From an uncultured Caulobacter sp. (lineage in GTDB: Bacteria; Pseudomonadota; Alphaproteobacteria; Caulobacterales; Caulobacteraceae), in assembly GCF_937900395.1 (NCBI RefSeq), contig NZ_CALCDX010000073.1, forward strand, positions 1-19,864: 19,864 nucleotides of DNA, read 5' to 3'. Made by a program: the position numbers and the translations under genes. Numbering within the stretch: the first letter of the stretch is position 1; every line of letters begins with the position of its first letter. Positions 1 through 6,619 of this stretch are shown here, piece by piece. The notes beneath the pieces are model-generated. The model did not search any database and was not told the origin of the DNA. It saw nothing but the letters and a program-made list of their open reading frames with translations.

Positions 1-47
1 ACCGGCGAGAAATCCCGGCCCGACCTGGTCCAAGGTTGGGGGCAAGG

Positions 48-194
48 TCAGACCGAGACGGCGACCAGATCGGCATGGACCGGCGATTGGGGTCGGAAGA
101 GAACGCCGGCCACCCCCAGGATAAAGCCCGACGCCAGACCGGTCAGATTCCAGCGGTTATCGACGATCTTCTGCACCAGGCTCTTTAGGTCCAA
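48..194 (-). CDS. possible small membrane protein, unrecognised
   Basis: This is a possible 48-residue protein. I placed the start at a TTG (194-192) because a purine-rich AGAAGGGGG stretch lies just upstream on the minus strand. The open frame itself continues to 305, but residues upstream of the TTG look like non-coding composition. The protein has a charged N-terminus with KSLVQKIVDNRW, then a hydrophobic Gly/Ala/Leu/Val stretch (about residues 15-31) that could make one membrane span, then a short tail. I do not recognise a family. Length, start codon and lack of context all make this weak. It may be the remnant of a longer gene. Confidence 0.25.
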   Translation of the reverse strand: MDLKSLVQKIVDNRWNLTGLASGFILGVAGVLFRPQSPVHADLVAVSV

Positions 195-563
195 CAGTCC
201 GCCCCCTTCTGGCCGGTTTGGCGAGGCGCCGCCATGGCACGCCCCGGCGTCATCCGTCGTCACACGCCATCGACCGGATCGCGCTTTGCAATCCTGTCGG
301 CTCACTGGTGAAAAGGCGGTCGCCCCAAACCCGTCGACCGTAACGCGCCCCTGAAGGGTTATAGTTGCGCTGAAGAAAACCTCTCCGCAAGGTGGCGAAG
401 CATGGCCGTACCGGCGCCGGGTTCAGGATCGGACCAACCTCGCCGTGCCTCGATCAAGAGTGGGTCGAGACCGGCGCGCTGCTAAAGCCGGCGCGCAACG
501 ATCACCGCCCCCCTTCTAAACGAGGCAATCGAAGATCCGGCTCAGCGCCGACAACCAGGCCGA
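195..563. other. gene-poor accessory stretch
   Basis: I see no convincing gene here. The open frames present (for example 392-763 on the plus strand) have Arg/Pro-rich translations typical of random high-GC sequence. The stretch lies between the possible small membrane protein and the oxidoreductase remnant, in line with decayed accessory DNA. Confidence 0.4.
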
Positions 564-842
564 TCAATGTCGAAGGACGACCTTACCCTGGGCGCCGGCC
601 GCGACGGCGTTCTGGGCCGCGCCGATCTGTTCCAGCGGAAAGATCTGGGCGATCGGCATCTCCAACAGGCCACGCACCGCATGGGTCCTTGTCTGGTCAA
701 GGTCAAGGGACAGCCGCGACGACGTCCCGCCAAGAGGCGCACGACCCGAGCGCGGGAGCCTAACGCGGCCTGACCGAGCAGGGCGTACACGGATTTCCAG
801 GGGGCGACGCTCATGCGCGCCGCCCCGGCGATCCCCGCGCAC
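564..842 (-). pseudogene. remnant of MDR-family oxidoreductase (C-terminus)
   Basis: The last ~35 codons of this frame read LLEMPIAQIFPLEQIGAA followed by QNAVAAGAQGKVVLRH and a stop. This is the usual C-terminus of medium-chain dehydrogenase/reductases of the zinc alcohol dehydrogenase or quinone oxidoreductase type, where a FPLE(E/Q)...A motif leads to GKVVL. Upstream of about 700 the translation in all three minus frames becomes Arg-rich and loses the Rossmann fold, so most of a ~330-residue protein is missing. I read it as a truncated, frameshifted relic. It lies in the same orientation as the IS110 gene to its right. The call rests on the short C-terminal match only. Confidence 0.45.
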
Positions 843-958
843 CAGAGCAAGACGCCGCGGCCCAACGCCTCGCTTCTCTAATCGGGCATCGGGGTCAAGC
901 TCGTTGATCTAGCGGCCGGGGTCGTTCACGCGGGTCACGCTTCTCTTCGCAGTCTGAT

Positions 959-1098
959 GGCTCCTTGCGAGCGGAGCCGCTGCACGCATGCATGGGATCA
1001 GGGTCTGGAGAGCCGCGCTTATGGACGCACTGAAGGTGCAGCAGACATTTTCGGCTTCATCCATCCCGTCGTCCGCATGGGACGATCCGGCCAGGATC
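959..1098 (-). other. hairpin-rich 3' non-coding region of IS110 element
   Basis: Downstream of the transposase stop (1123-1125) there is no gene. Three hairpins are visible: ggctcc/ggagcc (959-964 with 973-978), tcgtcc/ggacga (1069-1074 with 1080-1085) and gatcc/ggatc (1084-1088 with 1094-1098). IS110-family elements carry a structured guide (bridge) RNA in a non-coding end; IS1111-type members have it 3' of the transposase. This region is a candidate for such an RNA, but the structure is judged by eye only. Confidence 0.25.
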
Positions 1099-1122
1099 TG
1101 AGGGTGGGCAGTGAGGGTCAGG

Positions 1123-2151
1123 TCATGCCGCAGCCTCCAATCCCAGGCGGAAGTCGGAGCCATCGACCCACATGCGGTGCAGGACGACAGCGATCTTGCG
1201 GGCCACGGCAACGATGGCGCGCCGCCGGCCCTTGGTCTTCATCAGCCGCACGCCCCAGGCCTTCAGACTGGACCAGGTGATGGAGCGCATCAGCATGGCG
1301 TTGGCCGCCGCATAGAGCGTGGCGCGCACGTCGGCGTCACCGGCGTGGGAGATGCGGCCGGGATTGTCTTTCTCGCCGGACTGGAAGCGTCTGGGCGTCA
1401 GGCCAAAGTGCGCGCCGACGGTGCGCGAGCTTTTGAATCGAGCGGGATCATCGACGGCGGCCTTGAAGCTGAGCGCGGTGATCTCGCCCACGCCCGGCAC
1501 GCCCATGAAGCGCTGGCAGACCGGATCGGCATGGGCGGCCTTGCGGACGCGGCGGTCGAGCTCGGTGAAGGTGTCGAACAGCACGCGCCTGGCCTGCAGC
1601 ATCGGGAGCATCGCGTGGCTCAGCGCCGGATCGTTCTCGATGGTGTCGCGCACGGCGATGTCGAAGCCGCCGCGCGACAGCCGCAACGGCAGCTTCACGC
1701 CGAAGATCTTCAGCAGCCCACGGATCTCGTTCTCCAGGTCGATGCACTTGCGCTGCATCACCTTCCGGCAGGAGATCAGGGCGCGCAGGTGGTGGCTCTC
1801 GACGCTCTTCACGTGGACCCGGCTGTACCAGCCCGACCGCAGGATCTGGGCGATGCCGCGGGCGTCGTGCTTATCGGTCTTGTTGCGCATGGCCGACAAC
1901 GCAGCGCTCACCTGACGCGCTTCCATGCACACGACGTCGAAACCGGCTTCAGTCAGCCCATAGGTCAGGTGCTGCGTCAGCGTGCCGGCCCCCAGCCCGA
2001 CCTGATGGATCGGCTCGCCGAACTCGCGCAAGCAGCGGACCAGGTCAGGAACCTCAGAAGGCGCCGATCGCTCGAGCCGCACCTTGCCGTCCTGGTCGAT
2101 AATGCAGATCGCCACTGACCGCAGCGACACATCCAATGCAGCGTAGAACAT
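1123..2151 (-). CDS. IS110-family transposase, probably inactive
   Basis: This 342-residue protein is full length for IS110-family transposases, which combine an N-terminal RuvC-like DEDD domain with a C-terminal Transposase_20 domain and work with a bridge RNA. The first Asp is D7 (ALDVS). The DxxD pair is D93/D96 (KTDKHDARG). The C-terminal domain has the helix-hairpin-helix-like GVPGVGEITAL (~217-227) and RRFQSG with Ser258, the likely nucleophile. The conserved Glu, expected at residue 54 in a G-L-E-A-G context, is Gly (codon GGG, complement of 1990-1992). The spacing matches the family: 47 residues from D7 to position 54 and 39 from there to D93. Loss of this metal ligand should abolish cleavage. 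The ATG at 2151 has a GGGAG ribosome-binding site (2158-2162). The frame is otherwise intact, so inactivation is recent or the substitution is tolerated. Confidence 0.93.
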   Translation of the reverse strand: MFYAALDVSLRSVAICIIDQDGKVRLERSAPSEVPDLVRCLREFGEPIHQVGLGAGTLTQHLTYGLTEAGFDVVCMEARQVSAALSAMRNKTDKHDARGIAQILRSGWYSRVHVKSVESHHLRALISCRKVMQRKCIDLENEIRGLLKIFGVKLPLRLSRGGFDIAVRDTIENDPALSHAMLPMLQARRVLFDTFTELDRRVRKAAHADPVCQRFMGVPGVGEITALSFKAAVDDPARFKSSRTVGAHFGLTPRRFQSGEKDNPGRISHAGDADVRATLYAAANAMLMRSITWSSLKAWGVRLMKTKGRRRAIVAVARKIAVVLHRMWVDGSDFRLGLEAAA

Positions 2152-2165
2152 CGTCGTCTCCCTTC

Positions 2166-2185
2166 GTCTCGGCTGAAACCGAGAC
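2166..2185 (-). other. hairpin in IS110 5' non-coding end
   Basis: A perfect 7-bp stem, gtctcgg/ccgagac, closes a 6-nt loop (2173-2178). It lies immediately upstream of the transposase ribosome-binding site. It could be part of a 5' bridge RNA (IS110-type arrangement) or a leader hairpin that limits transposase translation. The sequence alone does not decide between them. Confidence 0.4.
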
Positions 2186-2257
2186 CTTACTGGGAGCTCG
2201 ACCCTTCAGGGGCCTGCCCGATTACGCATGCTTATGGCGCCCATCACGTCGTGGGGA

Positions 2258-2641
2258 TCAACCGAACAGAACCTGCCCTTGTCCGATCACCCAGAACTCG
2301 ATGATGCGATCCTTCGGGATCTGGAAACCGCGCTTCTCAAGCGCGGCGGCATCGTCGGGATGGAGACGCCCCTTGCGCCCATGGCTGGACGTGCCGTCCA
2401 GATTCACAGCGACAATCTCCCGACCTTTCCGGTCATGGACATGGCCGTGGATCTGCCCCTGCCCCGCCAAATGCGTCGGCTGGTCGATCCGGATGTTGTC
2501 AGGAAAGCGACCCGAAATCCATTTGCCTTCGTTCAAGGTCAGCCAGCCATCGCCGTCTTTGATGGTGACGCCGGTAATCTCCGGCAGGTCCTCCGGAAAA
2601 CAATCATCGACGATCTTCATGAGGTCGCGCATATCAGTCAT
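2258..2641 (-). CDS. conserved-looking hypothetical protein, accessory
   Basis: This is a 127-residue soluble protein that I cannot assign. The start is the ATG at 2641, chosen because GAAAGG lies about 10 nt upstream; a TTG at 2659 and an ATG at 2632 are alternatives. The C-terminal half has a strongly patterned core, with GQGQIHGHVHDRKG followed by VNLDGTSSHGRKGRLH, then DAAALEKRGF, a dense run of His, Gly and charged residues of the kind conserved in small globular domains. There is no signal peptide or membrane segment. The gene sits between the IS110 element and the recombinase pair, so it is probably cargo of the integrated element. The AT-rich stretch just upstream (2642-2740) may carry its promoter. 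Confidence 0.6.
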   Translation of the reverse strand: MTDMRDLMKIVDDCFPEDLPEITGVTIKDGDGWLTLNEGKWISGRFPDNIRIDQPTHLAGQGQIHGHVHDRKGREIVAVNLDGTSSHGRKGRLHPDDAAALEKRGFQIPKDRIIEFWVIGQGQVLFG

Positions 2642-3000
2642 CTGCAATATACCTTTCAAAAAATGCAGTTTAGTTGCGGCTTAATTCCACAGTCCAAAAA
2701 TACACCAAGTCATACCCAAAATGGAATATAAATCGCCGCAGCAAAACGCCCCGCGCGCGCCGCTCATGCCACTGGATTAAGGATCACACATGGGCCGCCG
2801 CCGGCTGGAGCACTGGCGTGTGCTTTTGGCCCGCCACCCAGGCGTCGACCAATGCCGAAGGCGCGAAGGCCCACCCGAAAGGCGGGCCAGAGCCAAGGAT
2901 GGCGACGCGCTCTTCGCCGTTCGCCTGTCTCTTCACGCTAGAGCACGACCGCCCTCCGATCCGCTTTGCGCGTCCGGCCGGCAGGCTCCAGGCTCTGGGG
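2642..3000. other. intergenic region, AT-rich at its left end
   Basis: No convincing gene is visible in about 360 bases. The first ~100 bases (2642-2740) are clearly richer in A+T than the surrounding DNA and lie directly upstream of the minus-strand hypothetical gene, so they may contain its promoter. The remainder is ordinary high-GC sequence. Open frames crossing it on both strands give low-complexity Arg/Pro/Ala translations. Confidence 0.4.
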
Positions 3001-3219
3001 ATGGCCAGGAAACCCCGACCTCCGATCGACGAGAATCTCGATCTCTACGACTACGAAAATATTCTTCGGACGCGACTACCCAGCCCCCCTCCCCCAGCCG
3101 TCCCCCTGATCGTCACGGATGATTGGCCCGCGCGGGTCCCCATCGGCCTGCGCGAGATCGAGATCACCGAGACCCACTTGGAGAAGGTGCTGGCCGAATT
3201 GCTCGGACCGTTGCCCTGA
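3001..3219 (+). CDS. small acidic protein upstream of serine recombinase
   Basis: This is a 72-residue protein that I cannot name. It begins MARKPRPPIDENLDLYDYE, has a Pro-rich linker (about residues 30-37), then VPLIVTDDWPARVPIG and a C-terminal helix, ETHLEKVLAELLG. The open frame extends upstream to 2674, but only the part from the ATG at 3001 has protein-like composition. It ends 16 nt before the recombinase start and shares its strand, so the two are probably co-transcribed and may act together. A directionality or accessory factor is one possibility, but nothing in the sequence proves it. The ribosome-binding site is weak (CTGGGG). Confidence 0.6.
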   Translation: MARKPRPPIDENLDLYDYENILRTRLPSPPPPAVPLIVTDDWPARVPIGLREIEITETHLEKVLAELLGPLP

Positions 3220-3235
3220 TCCCAGGAGTATCGGT

Positions 3236-4915
3236 ATGGCACGCAAGATTGGATCCAAGACCGCCCCCGTCGTCACGCGCGCGGCGCTCTATCTGCGGGT
3301 TTCAACCGGCCGCCAGGCGGAAAGCGACCTCTCTATTCCCGATCAGCGACGACAGCTGACTGCCTATTGCGAAGCCAAGGCCTGGCCGGTCGCCAACGAG
3401 TATGTCGAGCCTGGCAACACCGCCACCGACGACAAGCGGCCAGCCTTCCAGGCAATGATCGACGCGGCCGTGGCCAAACCACCGGCCTTCAACGTCATCC
3501 TGGTCCACTCCTTCTCCCGGTTCTTCCGCGATCAGTTCCAGTTCGAGTTCTATGCGCGCCGGCTGGCCAAGAATGGCGTCCGTATCGTCTCGATCACCCA
3601 GGAATTGGGCGATGACCCGATGGGTCTGATGATGCGTCAGATCATGAACCTCTTCGACGAGTACCAGTCGCGGGAAAACGCCAAGCACACCTTGCGGGCC
3701 ATGAAGGAGAACGCCCGGCAAGGGTTCTGGAACGGCGCGCGCCCACCGATCGGCTACCGGATCGTCGCCGCGGAGACACGCGGCGCGAAGACCAAGAAGA
3801 AGCTGGAGATCGATCCGGTTCAAGCCGACAAGATCCAGCTGATCTATCGCCTGGCGCTGCACGGCGAGCACAATACCGGTCCCATGGGATTGAAGGCGAT
3901 TGCGACCCATCTCAATGAGAAGGGCCTGACCACGCGAGATGGCGGACGCTGGGGAATATCCTCCGTCCACAACACCCTGACCACCACGACCTATATCGGC
4001 GAGCACATCTTCAACAAGCGGTCGGAGAAGACCGGAGAGTTCAAGGACGAAGAGGAACACGTTGTCCTCGACGTTCCGCCGATCGTAACCCGGGAGCAGT
4101 TCGACGCCGTTCAGCGCAGCCTGTCCCTGCGCAGCCCCAAGACCGCGCACTCACAGGCTTACTGCGGCCCTACCCTCCTGGGCGGGATCATCTTCTGCGG
4201 AAAGTGCGGTGGGGCCATGACCCTGCGTACCGGCAAGGGTAACGGCGGCCAGTACCGCTACTACACCTGTTGCACGCGCGCCCGGGTCGGCAACAGGGGT
4301 TGCGGCGGCCTCTCCGTGCGGATGGATCGCGCCGACGCCGCCGTGATCAACCATCTGGAGACCCGGCTGCTCGACCCCAAGCGGCTGGCCAGCATGATGG
4401 ACAATATCGTCGATCGCCGCGACGCCTTCGTGCAGCGTCGGGCCAAGCACATCGCCGACCTTCGCAAGATGGCCACCGAGACCGACGCCAAACTCCAGCG
4501 TCTCTACCAGGCGATCGAGAACGGCGTCGCCGACGCCAGCGACCCATCTCTAAAGGCTCGGCTCAATGAACTCCGGGACACGCGCGACAGCCTGCAGGGC
4601 GAAGCTCAACGCGCTGCGGCGGCGATGGACCGCATGGGCCCCAATCTGACGCCGGACCTGCTTCGGCGCTTCGCTGAAGCAACCCGCGTCATGCTACGGG
4701 ATGAAAACGGGATCTATCGGCGCGATCTGCTGAAGGCCGTGGCGCAGCGGATCGAAGTGACCTCGAAGACCGCGATGAAGATCAGCGGCTGCAAGGTCGA
4801 GTTGCTGAGAACGCTTTCAGCGAACAATGGCGTGGAGGCGGCGGCTCTCGACGTTCGTACGCGTGAACCGGAGTGGCGCGCCCTGCAGGATTCGAACCTG
4901 CGACCGCTCGCTTAG
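3236..4915 (+). CDS. large serine recombinase (integrase)
   Basis: This 559-residue site-specific recombinase belongs to the large serine family that integrates and excises mobile elements through a 5' phosphoserine intermediate. The catalytic domain comes first: YLRVSTGRQ with nucleophile Ser23, VHSFSRFFRD (91-100) and LFDEYQSREN (139-148). The Recombinase domain covers about 170-300. A zinc ribbon follows, with Cys321/Cys324 (CGKC), Cys345/346 and Cys356. A helical, probably coiled-coil stretch covers about 395-465, then a C-terminal arm. The start is the ATG at 3236, with AGGAG at 3224-3228; the frame is open further upstream but that part is not protein-like. The last 13 residues (from W547) and the TAG stop are read from the antisense strand of the tRNA-Arg gene, so the C-terminus was fixed by the integration site. 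Confidence 0.93.
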   Translation: MARKIGSKTAPVVTRAALYLRVSTGRQAESDLSIPDQRRQLTAYCEAKAWPVANEYVEPGNTATDDKRPAFQAMIDAAVAKPPAFNVILVHSFSRFFRDQFQFEFYARRLAKNGVRIVSITQELGDDPMGLMMRQIMNLFDEYQSRENAKHTLRAMKENARQGFWNGARPPIGYRIVAAETRGAKTKKKLEIDPVQADKIQLIYRLALHGEHNTGPMGLKAIATHLNEKGLTTRDGGRWGISSVHNTLTTTTYIGEHIFNKRSEKTGEFKDEEEHVVLDVPPIVTREQFDAVQRSLSLRSPKTAHSQAYCGPTLLGGIIFCGKCGGAMTLRTGKGNGGQYRYYTCCTRARVGNRGCGGLSVRMDRADAAVINHLETRLLDPKRLASMMDNIVDRRDAFVQRRAKHIADLRKMATETDAKLQRLYQAIENGVADASDPSLKARLNELRDTRDSLQGEAQRAAAAMDRMGPNLTPDLLRRFAEATRVMLRDENGIYRRDLLKAVAQRIEVTSKTAMKISGCKVELLRTLSANNGVEAAALDVRTREPEWRALQDSNLRPLA

Positions 4916-4950
4916 AAGGCGAGTGCTCTATCCAGCTGAGCTAAGGGCGC
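4874..4950 (-). tRNA. tRNA-Arg(TCT)
   Basis: The minus strand folds as a complete tRNA of 77 nt including an encoded CCA (4874-4876). The acceptor stem GCGCCCT pairs with AGGGCGC, the D arm begins TAGCTC, the anticodon stem-loop is CTCGC-CTTCTAA-GCGAG with anticodon TCT, and the T arm is GCAGG-TTCGAAT-CCTGC. It reads AGA codons. Its 3' half is overlapped by the convergent recombinase gene, as expected if this tRNA is the attachment site. It lies 28 nt downstream of the complex I accessory gene. Confidence 0.96.
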
Positions 4951-4978
4951 GCGCTGGCCGGCCTTGCCCGCGAGAGCC

Positions 4979-5284
4979 CTAGTGGGTCCAGGGCTGCTTG
5001 CGGTTGGCGGCGAAGTTGTCGGCGTAGGCCTTGATGATCCGCTTGGGGGTCTTGGGCTCGAACAGCTGGAACGCGATCTCGTGGCGCTGGGCGTAGGCCA
5101 CGGCCTCGTCGCGGGTGTCGAAGGTCAGGCGGATCTGGCCATTCATGTCGCTGGATTGGGTCCAGCCCATCAGAGGATCGGGCTTGCGGGCCGAGGCCGG
5201 TTCGAACTCCAGCACCCAGTCCTTGGTCTTGGCCTTGCCGGACTGCATGGCGTTCTTGGCGGGGCGATAGATGCGGGCCAGCAT
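4979..5284 (-). CDS. NADH dehydrogenase accessory subunit, NDUFS4-type
   Basis: This 101-residue protein matches the ETC complex I subunit conserved region (NDUFS4/18-kDa family), an accessory subunit of respiratory complex I shared by alphaproteobacteria and mitochondria and bound to the peripheral arm. Recognisable features are the N-terminal ARIYRPAKNAMQSGKAKT, the WVLEFEP strand, the MGWTQSSDM segment, LTFDTRDEAVAYAQRH and the basic C-terminus with AYADNFAANRKQPWTH. Length is typical of bacterial members. The start ATG at 5284 has GGGAGAGG just upstream. The gene is wedged between tRNA-Pro (26 nt upstream) and tRNA-Arg (28 nt downstream), far from any nuo operon visible here, and is probably on the same transcript as the tRNAs. 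Confidence 0.92.
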   Translation of the reverse strand: MLARIYRPAKNAMQSGKAKTKDWVLEFEPASARKPDPLMGWTQSSDMNGQIRLTFDTRDEAVAYAQRHEIAFQLFEPKTPKRIIKAYADNFAANRKQPWTH

Positions 5285-5310
5285 GGACCTCTCCCAAAGT
5301 GCCTTACCGA

Positions 5311-5387
5311 TGGTCGGAGCGGCAGGATTTGAACCTGCGACCCTCTGCTCCCAAAACAGATGCGCTACCAGGCTGCGCTACGCTCCG
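5311..5387 (-). tRNA. tRNA-Pro(TGG)
   Basis: The minus strand gives a 77-nt tRNA with encoded CCA (5311-5313) and discriminator A. The acceptor CGGAGCG pairs with CGCTCCG. The anticodon loop TTTGGGA carries TGG, closed by TCTGT/GCAGA. The T arm is GCAGG-TTCAAAT-CCTGC. It decodes CCA and, by wobble, other proline codons. Confidence 0.96.
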
Positions 5388-5446
5388 AAACATCGGCAGG
5401 CGGCTGCTCTACAGGGGTTCGGCGCGCGGATCAACGGACGTAAGCC

Positions 5447-5920
5447 TCAGACCTTCGGGAAGATCCTGTGCAAAACCCGGTCGCCGGGCAAGATGCCGAG
5501 CTGCGCGGCCCGTCCGCCGGCGATCTCAAGCACGCCTAGAACCAAGCCGCCCGACGGCAACGGCGTCTCGTCATGCGGCCGCGCATTGCGGACGATCGAA
5601 AGAATTCGACCGTCCGGCTGGATATAGATGATGTCGAGCGGGATCAGCGTGTTCTTCATCCAGTACGACGCGGGTTGCGGACGCTTGTAGGTGAAGAGCA
5701 TGCCCCGATCGGGCGCGAGAGACTTGCGGAACATCAGCCCCCTCGCCTGCTCGGCCTGGGTGGCGGCGATCTCGACCTGGAAGCGAGCGCGACCGCGGCT
5801 GGTGACGACCTCGACCGTCTCCAGCTTGGCTGCAGCAGCCAGCGCTTCGCCGAAGCCGAACGCCCACGCGCCTCCCGCCAAGGCAAGAATCGCGCGCCTA
5901 TCGATCATGCGCTTCACCAC
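5447..5920 (-). CDS. exported DUF192 family protein
   Basis: This 157-residue protein belongs to the DUF192 family, whose role is not settled. The N-terminus, MIDRRAILALAGGAWAFGF, followed by an Ala-rich stretch, looks like an export signal, so the mature ~125-residue domain probably acts in the periplasm. Family signatures are visible: QAEQARGLMFRKSL, MLFTYKR, SYWMKNTLIPLDIIYI, VLEIAGGRAAQLGI and PGDRV near the end. I give the GTG at 5920 as start because GAGGTGAC lies about 8 nt upstream; GTG 5917 and ATG 5908 (which begins MIDRR) are alternatives and the last may be the true start. It follows the cold-shock gene on the same strand with a 61-nt gap holding an inverted repeat. Confidence 0.9.
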   Translation of the reverse strand: MVKRMIDRRAILALAGGAWAFGFGEALAAAAKLETVEVVTSRGRARFQVEIAATQAEQARGLMFRKSLAPDRGMLFTYKRPQPASYWMKNTLIPLDIIYIQPDGRILSIVRNARPHDETPLPSGGLVLGVLEIAGGRAAQLGILPGDRVLHRIFPKV

Positions 5921-5931
5921 GCGTCACCTCG

Positions 5932-5966
5932 TCCGAAAGCTAATCTCAACAAGACTAGCTTCCGGA
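5932..5966 (-). terminator. imperfect hairpin between cold-shock and DUF192 genes
   Basis: The arm tccg-a-aagcta (5932-5942) pairs with tagctt-c-cgga (5956-5966), giving ten base pairs with one mismatch and a 13-nt loop. It lies just after the cold-shock gene's stop. It has no U-run, so it may be a weak or Rho-assisted terminator or an mRNA 3' stabilising hairpin. Confidence 0.3.
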
Positions 5967-5981
5967 TAGAGACGGCGAAAG

Positions 5982-6575
5982 TCAGGCGTCTCCGGCGGTG
6001 ATCTCGGCGACCACCAACCCCTTGGGGCCACGGGCGAACCGCACCAGGACGTCATCGCCGGGTTGAAGGTCTTCCAGACCTCCGCGCCGAAGCGTCTCGA
6101 TATGGACAAAGATGTCGCCCGGCTCGGCGTCGCGCACCACGAAGCCGTAGCCCTTGGTTCTGTTGAACCACTTGACCTTGGCATGCTCGGCCGGCCCCTC
6201 CGGAACCAGCGCGCCACGGCCATGGCCGTCCGCGCGCGGACCGTCGCGCCGCGGCGGACCGTCGGCGAAGGTTCGCCTCTGGCGCTCGATCGGCATAGGC
6301 GCCGAGCTTTCGTCGAGATTGACGACCTCGCTGACCTGCCAGCCCTTTGGCCTTCGAACCACGTCGCACACGATGACCGCGCCTTCCAGGGCGGTTTCGC
6401 GCCCGCAATTGCGCAGCGACGTCACATGCAGAAGCACGTCCTTCAGCCCGGTCTGGCCTGGATCATCGGGTATGATGAACCCGTAGCCTTTCCCGGCGTC
6501 GAACCACTTCACCTTGCCGCTGATGCGCACGAACTCTTCGTGCGCCGCGGCGTCCTCAAAATCGTAACCAGACAT
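5982..6575 (-). CDS. double cold-shock-domain protein
   Basis: This 197-residue protein has two cold-shock domains (CSD), the OB-fold that binds single-stranded RNA/DNA and acts as an RNA chaperone. CSD1 spans about residues 18-86, with KVKWFDAGKGYGFI (RNP1) and DVLLHV (RNP2). CSD2 spans about 131-195, with KVKWFNRTKGYGFVV and DIFVHI. The linker (~90-130) is rich in Arg, Gly, Asp and Pro and probably disordered. Two-CSD proteins of this size are typical of Caulobacter and relatives, while most bacterial Csps have one domain of ~70 residues. The start ATG at 6575 has AGAGGGG 4 nt upstream; the open frame extends to 6620 but without a ribosome-binding site. The upstream region holds overlapping inverted repeats described separately. 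Confidence 0.93.
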   Translation of the reverse strand: MSGYDFEDAAAHEEFVRISGKVKWFDAGKGYGFIIPDDPGQTGLKDVLLHVTSLRNCGRETALEGAVIVCDVVRRPKGWQVSEVVNLDESSAPMPIERQRRTFADGPPRRDGPRADGHGRGALVPEGPAEHAKVKWFNRTKGYGFVVRDAEPGDIFVHIETLRRGGLEDLQPGDDVLVRFARGPKGLVVAEITAGDA

Positions 6576-6619
6576 CCCACCCCTCTGGCTCGCCTGATCA
6601 GCCCATCGGAGCGAGCACA

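Larger units (their letters stand above)
984..2231 (-). mobile_element. IS110-family insertion sequence (ends uncertain)
   Basis: The element contains the transposase gene at 1123-2151. IS110 elements usually lack terminal inverted repeats, so ends cannot be read directly. I set provisional ends at an 8-bp direct repeat, acgcatgc, at 984-991 and 2224-2231. This would give an element of about 1.24 kb, within the family's size range, with ~130 nt after the transposase and ~75 nt before it. An 8-bp match could be chance, so the boundaries are only a suggestion. Confidence 0.35.

Noticed and set aside
347..2213. A 12-13 nt inverted match (gcccctgaaggg at 347-358, its complement at 2202-2213) around the IS110 element
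   Set aside because: A match of this length is expected by chance in several kilobases of GC-rich DNA, the flanks do not align, and IS110 elements do not use long terminal inverted repeats.
2787..2960. A minus-strand stretch reading VAILGSGPPFGWAFAPSALV and on to a stop
   Set aside because: It looks somewhat protein-like but has no start codon or ribosome-binding site, and I cannot link it to any family.
1..4870. A second copy of the tRNA-Arg 3' end as the other attachment site inside the window
   Set aside because: I looked for the T-arm/CCA sequence in both orientations and did not see it, so the far end of the element must be outside the window or too diverged to recognise.
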